Part shown: piece by piece, positions 6,110 through 9,590 of the stretch
Layout: each line of letters starts with the position of its first letter
Position numbering within the stretch: position 1 is the stretch's first letter
Origin: Natrinema soli
GTDB lineage: Archaea; Halobacteriota; Halobacteria; Halobacteriales; Natrialbaceae
Direction of reading: 5' to 3'
Assembly (NCBI RefSeq): GCF_028618695.1
Contig: NZ_JAQIVI010000621.1
Span: forward strand, 1 to 9,590
DNA length: 9,590 nucleotides
Notes under the pieces: generated by a model
The model's input: only the letters and a program-made list of their open reading frames with translations
The model's database searches: none
Told to the model about the DNA's origin: nothing
Made by a program: the position numbers and the translations under genes

Positions 6110-7276
6110 ATGTCAATGGATGCCGTCGTATACCAGGGACCGCACGACGTGGCCGTCGAGCAAGTCGACGAACCCGAGATCGAACACGAGAACGACATCA
6201 TCGTCGACATCACAACGACCTGCATCTGTGGCTCGGACCTCCACATGTACGAGGGACGAACCTCAGCCGACCCGGGGATCGTCTTCGGTCACGAGAACAT
6301 GGGGAACGTGATCGAGACCGGCGACGCCGTCACGTCGCTCGAAGAGGGCGACCGCGTCGTGATGCCGTTCAACGTGGCATGCGGGTTCTGTCGGAACTGT
6401 GAGAACGGCTACACCGGCTTCTGCACCAACGTCAATCCCGGCTTCGCCGGCGGTGCGTACGGCTACGTCGCGATGGGACCGTACAAGGGCGGTCAGGCCG
6501 AGAAGCTCCGAGTTCCGTACGCCGACTTCAACGCGCTGAAGCTACCGGAGGGTGACGAACACGAGGATTCCTTCGCACTCCTCGCGGATATCTTCCCGAC
6601 GGGGTGGCACGGTACCCGACTCGCGAACCTGCAACCCGGCGAGTCGATCGCGATTTTCGGGGCCGGCCCCGTCGGCCTGATGGCCGCCTACAGCGCCAAG
6701 ATTCAGGGCGCCTCCGAGATATACGTCGTCGACCGCGTCGAGAGTCGCCTCGAGCTGGCCGAGGACCACTGTGACGCCCGCCCGATCAACTTCGAGGAGA
6801 GCGATCCAGTCGAACAGATCAAAGACGCACACGGCGGCGGCGTCGATACCGGCGTCGACGCCGTGGGCTATCAAGCGATCGATCCCGAGACGGATCCGGG
6901 TGACGACGCGTACGATCCGGCCCGCGAAAACCCTGCGGTCGTGCTCAACCAGCTCATCCAGACCGTCCGACCGACCGGCGAGCTCGGCGTCCCGGGACTG
7001 TACGTCCCGTCGGACCCCGGTGCGCCGGACGAGATGGCGGCCCAGGGGCGACTCGGAATCGACTTCGGGAAGCTCTTCGAGAAGGGACTGAAGCTGGGTA
7101 CCGGGCAGTGTAACGTCAAGCAGTACAATCGAGAGCTTCGAGATATGATCGTCGAGGGGCGCGCCGACCCCAGCTGGGTCGTCTCCCACCGCGTCGACCT
7201 CGAGCGCGCGCCGGAGATGTACGAGAAGTTCGACGAACGCGAGGAAGGCGTCATCAAGGTCTTGCTCGAGCCCTAG
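6110..7276 (+). CDS. fdhA: Zinc-dependent glutathione-independent formaldehyde dehydrogenase (FdhA type)
   Basis: This 388-residue medium-chain dehydrogenase most resembles the NAD-dependent formaldehyde dehydrogenase of Pseudomonas putida, sharing long motifs such as PFNVACGxC, AGGAYGYV and PYADFN. The catalytic zinc ligands are C40 (CICGSD), H61 (GHE) and D160 (ADIFPTG). The structural zinc cysteines are C91, C94, C97 and C105. A Rossmann GAGPVG (184-189) and the Asp after the second strand (D208) indicate NAD preference. It is cytoplasmic. In the family the enzyme oxidises formaldehyde to formate and can dismutate aldehydes with tightly bound NAD. Here it could remove the aldehyde made by the quinoprotein. 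It is preceded by an AT-rich region with a palindrome cluster and followed by a strong hairpin. Other alcohol or aldehyde substrates are possible, since haloarchaeal members are poorly characterised. Confidence 0.9.
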   Translation: MSMDAVVYQGPHDVAVEQVDEPEIEHENDIIVDITTTCICGSDLHMYEGRTSADPGIVFGHENMGNVIETGDAVTSLEEGDRVVMPFNVACGFCRNCENGYTGFCTNVNPGFAGGAYGYVAMGPYKGGQAEKLRVPYADFNALKLPEGDEHEDSFALLADIFPTGWHGTRLANLQPGESIAIFGAGPVGLMAAYSAKIQGASEIYVVDRVESRLELAEDHCDARPINFEESDPVEQIKDAHGGGVDTGVDAVGYQAIDPETDPGDDAYDPARENPAVVLNQLIQTVRPTGELGVPGLYVPSDPGAPDEMAAQGRLGIDFGKLFEKGLKLGTGQCNVKQYNRELRDMIVEGRADPSWVVSHRVDLERAPEMYEKFDEREEGVIKVLLEP

Positions 7277-7286
7277 CCGTTCTGCC

Positions 7287-7328
7287 CGGGATCGGACCGG
7301 GATCTCGCCCGGTCCGCCAGCGATCCCG
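7287..7328. terminator. Long bulged hairpin between convergent genes
   Basis: The outer stem CGGGATC (7287-7293) pairs with GATCCCG (7322-7328), and the inner stem GGACCGGG (7294-7301) pairs with CCCGGTCC (7308-7315). The loop is ATCTCG and a six-base bulge sits on the 3' side. It lies 10 bases after the FdhA-like stop and 3 bases from the stop of the opposing small gene, so it could serve both. No T-tract follows, so termination by this structure is inferred. Confidence 0.5.
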
Positions 7329-7331
7329 ACG

Positions 7332-7499
7332 TTAGCTTCGCAGCCACGCTGTCGGGTGTTCGTCGCGAAGGTGATCCTGATACCGTTTGATCAATTCCGG
7401 ATAGGATCCCGCAGCAGCGTGCCACTCACAGCGATCGCACTCCCGTTCGACCGTGTCGTTCGCGCTACTAACGTATCCGCCCCGTCGATTCGTGCTCAT
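7332..7499 (-). CDS. Small C2H2-type zinc-finger protein (55 aa)
   Basis: The frame runs ATG to TAA and encodes 55 residues beginning MSTNRRGGYV. C21 and C24 (CDRC) and H43 and H48 (DHLRDEH) form a C-x2-C-x18-H-x4-H pattern; H27 is a further possible ligand. The linker between the pairs looks like a short helix (YPELIKRYQDHL), as expected for a zinc-finger helix. Haloarchaea encode many small zinc-finger proteins of this kind, often without known function and sometimes tied to regulation. It is convergent with the FdhA-like gene and divergent from the next small gene. There is no clear TATA box. Function is unknown; a DNA-, RNA- or protein-binding role is the usual guess. Confidence 0.75.
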   Translation of the reverse strand: MSTNRRGGYVSSANDTVERECDRCEWHAAAGSYPELIKRYQDHLRDEHPTAWLRS

Positions 7500-7623
7500 C
7501 GTCGCCCCCTCGCGACGCCATACTTCTGTTGTCCCATCCGTCGATCACTCGCGTTCGATGCCGTCGCGTCTTTGCTCTGTCGCTTGCGACCGACGCGAGC
7601 GTGCCTCGAGCGACAAAACGGGT

Positions 7624-7809
7624 ATGTGGTCGACGGACGTAACCCGATACATGTGCCAGTACTGTAGCTACTCCCTGCACGACGGCTGGACACGGCTGCT
7701 CGAGTACGACGACGTCTATCAGGATGCCCTTCCCGACCGGACGACGGATCAGTCGACGCACGGCTTTCACGAGTCCTGGGCGGAACTCAGTGACCAACTA
7801 GAGTCGTAG
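7624..7809 (+). CDS. Small CxxC protein, possibly zinc-binding (61 aa)
   Basis: The protein starts MWSTDVTRYM at 7624. A second ATG at 7651, just before the first cysteine, and an upstream in-frame ATG at 7453 (118 aa) are alternatives. The 7453 version adds a basic, Ser/Arg-rich stretch that looks non-coding and overlaps the opposing small gene, so I reject it. C11 and C14 (CQYC) and histidines H19, H46 and H49 could bind zinc, but the pattern is not a standard finger. Third codon positions are G/C-rich over the chosen span, and the C-terminus is acidic. It ends 14 bases from the end of the convergent metallochaperone gene. I do not recognise the family, and the call is less certain than its neighbours. 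Confidence 0.55.
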   Translation: MWSTDVTRYMCQYCSYSLHDGWTRLLEYDDVYQDALPDRTTDQSTHGFHESWAELSDQLES

Positions 7810-7823
7810 GGTCCGGGGAACAG

Positions 7824-8939
7824 CTACAGCGGGAACGGATCGGCCACCGCTTCCGTCCCCTCCGTCTCGTCGCCGTCGAGGACGCACGATTCGAGTTCCT
7901 CGCGAATCCGTTCCTCGTTCATTTCTCGGCCGATGAATACCAGTTGCGTACGACGGTCGTCATCCGGCCGCCACTCGCCGATCGGACCGGCCCTGACGGA
8001 CGGCCCGGCCTGACTGACGCCGATCACCTCCTCGTGGTTCGCGACGTGACAGACGCCCTTGGCGCGGATGATCGCTCCGTCCCAGTCCTCGAGCCAGGCC
8101 GCGAGTCGCTCCGGGTGGAACGGTCGGTCGGATCGGAAGACGAACGACGAGACGCCGTGGCGCTCGGCGGCGCTTCGCTCCTCGTCGTGGTCGTGCGCCT
8201 CGTGGTCGTGACCCTCCCCGCGCAGGTGACGCTTCCACCCTTGAGAGCGCTTCGCCGTCTCGAAGTCGAACCGACCGGTGTCGAGAATGACGGCCGGATC
8301 CACCTCGCAGTAGGTCGTTTGAAGCCGTTTCGCCCGCGGCTGGAGGGTCTCGACGACCGCTTCGATCTCCTCGAGGACGTCGTCGGGAACCATATCGGCC
8401 TTGTTGAGTAGCAGGACGTTGCAGAACTCGACTCCCTCGACGAGGACCTCGCTCAACGGTCGGTCCTCGTCGGGTTGGGCACCCGCCGGTAGCTGCGCCC
8501 CGGCGTCGAACTCCTTCCAGAACCCGTACGTATCGAGGACGGTCACCATCGTATCCAGCCGAAACAGGGACGTCGGGTCCACGTCACTGGCGTCCGTCCC
8601 TTCGGTGAACACCTGCGCGACGGGAATCGGTTCGCTGATCCCCGACGACTCGACCAGCAGGTAGTCGAACGCTCGGCTTTCCGCCAACTGCGCGGCTTCC
8701 TCGAGGAGATCCCCCTGTAACCGACAACAGATACAGCCGTTCGAGAGGTCCACGATTCCCTCCTCGTCGTTCTCTCGCGCGATCAGTTCCGCGTCGACGT
8801 TCACCTCGCCCATGTCGTTGACGATCACCGCCACCCGTCGGCCGCCCGGATTCGACAGCACGTGATTGATCAGCGTCGTCTTTCCCGCGCCGAGATAGCC
8901 GCTGACGACGGTGACCGGAATCGTCTCATCTCGTGTCAT
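7824..8939 (-). CDS. COG0523/CobW-type GTPase, putative metal chaperone
   Basis: This 371-residue G3E-family GTPase has a Walker A in GYLGAGKTT (14-22), NDMGEVNVD (41-49), the metal-binding CxCC motif in GCICC (C69, C71, C72), an ESSG/EP switch segment (97-103) and the NKAD guanine motif (179-182). A histidine-rich loop follows (about 243-251, HDHEAHDHD). The CobW C-terminal domain spans roughly residues 262-350. Family members transfer or allocate metal ions, notably zinc in ZNG1 and YeiR-like proteins, or cobalt in cobalamin synthesis (CobW). No cobalamin genes are nearby. Two small CxxC proteins and a zinc enzyme are, which makes zinc more likely (inference). The start ATG at 8939 has no clear Shine-Dalgarno, so a leaderless transcript is probable. 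A 13-base palindrome lies 27-39 bases upstream. Confidence 0.93.
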   Translation of the reverse strand: MTRDETIPVTVVSGYLGAGKTTLINHVLSNPGGRRVAVIVNDMGEVNVDAELIARENDEEGIVDLSNGCICCRLQGDLLEEAAQLAESRAFDYLLVESSGISEPIPVAQVFTEGTDASDVDPTSLFRLDTMVTVLDTYGFWKEFDAGAQLPAGAQPDEDRPLSEVLVEGVEFCNVLLLNKADMVPDDVLEEIEAVVETLQPRAKRLQTTYCEVDPAVILDTGRFDFETAKRSQGWKRHLRGEGHDHEAHDHDEERSAAERHGVSSFVFRSDRPFHPERLAAWLEDWDGAIIRAKGVCHVANHEEVIGVSQAGPSVRAGPIGEWRPDDDRRTQLVFIGREMNEERIREELESCVLDGDETEGTEAVADPFPL

Positions 8940-8965
8940 GATATAGAGGGCATCACGAGCGGAGC

Positions 8966-8978
8966 GTTACTAAGTAAC
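8966..8978. promoter_or_regulatory. 13-base palindrome at the metallochaperone promoter
   Basis: GTTACTAAGTAAC has perfect 6-base arms around a single centre base. It sits 27-39 bases upstream of the ATG at 8939, exactly where the TATA/BRE region of a leaderless haloarchaeal gene would be. It may be an operator that blocks TBP/TFB binding, for example by a metal-responsive repressor, but no such regulator is seen here. Confidence 0.5.
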
Positions 8979-8994
8979 CGGGTGGATCTCGCTG

Positions 8995-9016
8995 ACAGTC
9001 TCGATCACGAGACTGT
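8995..9016. repeat. 22-base perfect inverted repeat
   Basis: ACAGTCTCG-ATCA-CGAGACTGT has perfect 9-base arms and a 4-base loop. It lies between the end of the transporter gene and the promoter of the metallochaperone gene, both on the minus strand. It could be the transporter's terminator, although no T-tract follows on that strand, or a distal operator for the metallochaperone. Confidence 0.55.
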
Positions 9017-9135
9017 TCGCCACCGACCGAGACCCGCTCTCGAAACGCTGCTAGCCCAGGAATCACCTCATTCTCGAATTCGCTACCGAAGCCATCTCGG
9101 ACGATTCGCAAGGCAATGTTTCGCAGCCGAGTCCG

Positions 9136-9590
9136 TCAGTCCGCCGTCCCGTGCCCTCGCTCCCGCTCGAGCGTCGTCACGAAAACCCCGGCGATCACGA
9201 CGCCGCCGCCGACGACCGTGATCGCGTCGGGGACCTCCGCGAGCAAGACGAGCGCGAGCAGTGTCGCACCCGCGGGCTCGCCGAGCCAGGCGACGCTGAC
9301 GACGACCGACTCGAGGTGCTCGAGGACCCAGTTGCTCACCGTGTGGCCAAAGACGCCGGGCCCGGCGGCCAGCCCGAGAAAGAGCAGCCACTCGCGAGCG
9401 GGGTAGCCGACGTACGAGTGGCCCTGCACGCCGACGAGAACGAACAGGGCCACTACGCAGGCACCGTAGACGACGGTCACGTAGGGGAAGAGCGGAACAC
9501 GCTGGCGGATCGAGCGGCCGGCGAGCACGTAGCCGGCGACGGACACCGCCCCCAGCAGCGCGAGCGCGTTGCCGTACGTCGTCGCCCCGG
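9136..9590 (-). CDS. EamA/DMT-family transporter, C-terminal half (partial)
   Basis: The frame enters from the right edge and ends at TGA (9136-9138), so the 5' part is missing and about 150 residues are visible. An internal GTG at 9546 is not the start, because the frame continues with coherent sequence (TTYGNALALLGAVSVAGYV). About five hydrophobic helices are seen, including those around GNALALLGAVSVAGYVLAG, the FGHTVSNW segment, VSVAWLGEPAGATLLALVLL and ITVVGGGVVIAGVFV. This matches the second EamA repeat, with its typical GExxxxLL...GG.lI.aGv pattern. These are inner-membrane drug/metabolite transporters whose substrates cannot be read from sequence. It shows no obvious functional link to the neighbours. 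Confidence 0.88.
   Translation of the reverse strand, partial: GATTYGNALALLGAVSVAGYVLAGRSIRQRVPLFPYVTVVYGACVVALFVLVGVQGHSYVGYPAREWLLFLGLAAGPGVFGHTVSNWVLEHLESVVVSVAWLGEPAGATLLALVLLAEVPDAITVVGGGVVIAGVFVTTLERERGHGTAD

Overview
The window looks haloarchaeal, most like a Natrinema/Haloterrigena-type member of the Halobacteria, although I cannot name the species. The DNA is GC-rich with strong G/C third positions, the predicted proteins are very acidic, a haloarchaeal Tat signal (SRRGVLK) is present, promoters are AT-rich with a TATA-like box, and one Shine-Dalgarno site (GAGGTGAT) closely matches the archaeal 16S tail.

Layout. 1-620 (-) is the N-terminal part of a conserved haloarchaeal membrane protein that runs off the left edge. 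621-1014 is non-coding and becomes AT-rich, with a 19-base palindrome at 964-982. 1015-5199 (+) looks like a three-gene operon: a helical protein I do not recognise, a PQQ-dependent alcohol dehydrogenase, and a Tat-exported cupredoxin with glycosylation-sequon repeats. 5497-5916 (-) is a GlcG/HbpS-family protein. It is divergent from 6110-7276 (+), a zinc-dependent, glutathione-independent formaldehyde dehydrogenase type enzyme. The shared 193-base intergenic region is AT-rich and carries a second palindrome cluster. 7332-7499 (-) and 7624-7809 (+) are two divergent small CxxC proteins. 7824-8939 (-) is a COG0523/CobW-type GTPase metallochaperone with its own palindromic promoter element. 9136-9590 (-) is the C-terminal half of an EamA/DMT-type transporter cut by the right edge.

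How the genes may work together (inference). The quinoprotein would oxidise an alcohol to an aldehyde. Electrons would pass to the exported blue-copper protein, which would replace the cytochrome c used by bacterial methanol and ethanol dehydrogenases. The FdhA-like enzyme would oxidise the aldehyde with NAD. GlcG/HbpS proteins recur near such oxidation genes, and the CobW-type protein could supply zinc to the FdhA-like enzyme or other proteins. The quinoprotein has Asp at the position two residues after the catalytic Asp, the sequence hallmark of lanthanide-dependent (XoxF/PedH/ExaF-like) enzymes. The candidate system is therefore a haloarchaeal lanthanide-type alcohol/aldehyde oxidation module with a copper-protein acceptor. 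No PQQ biosynthesis genes lie in the window.
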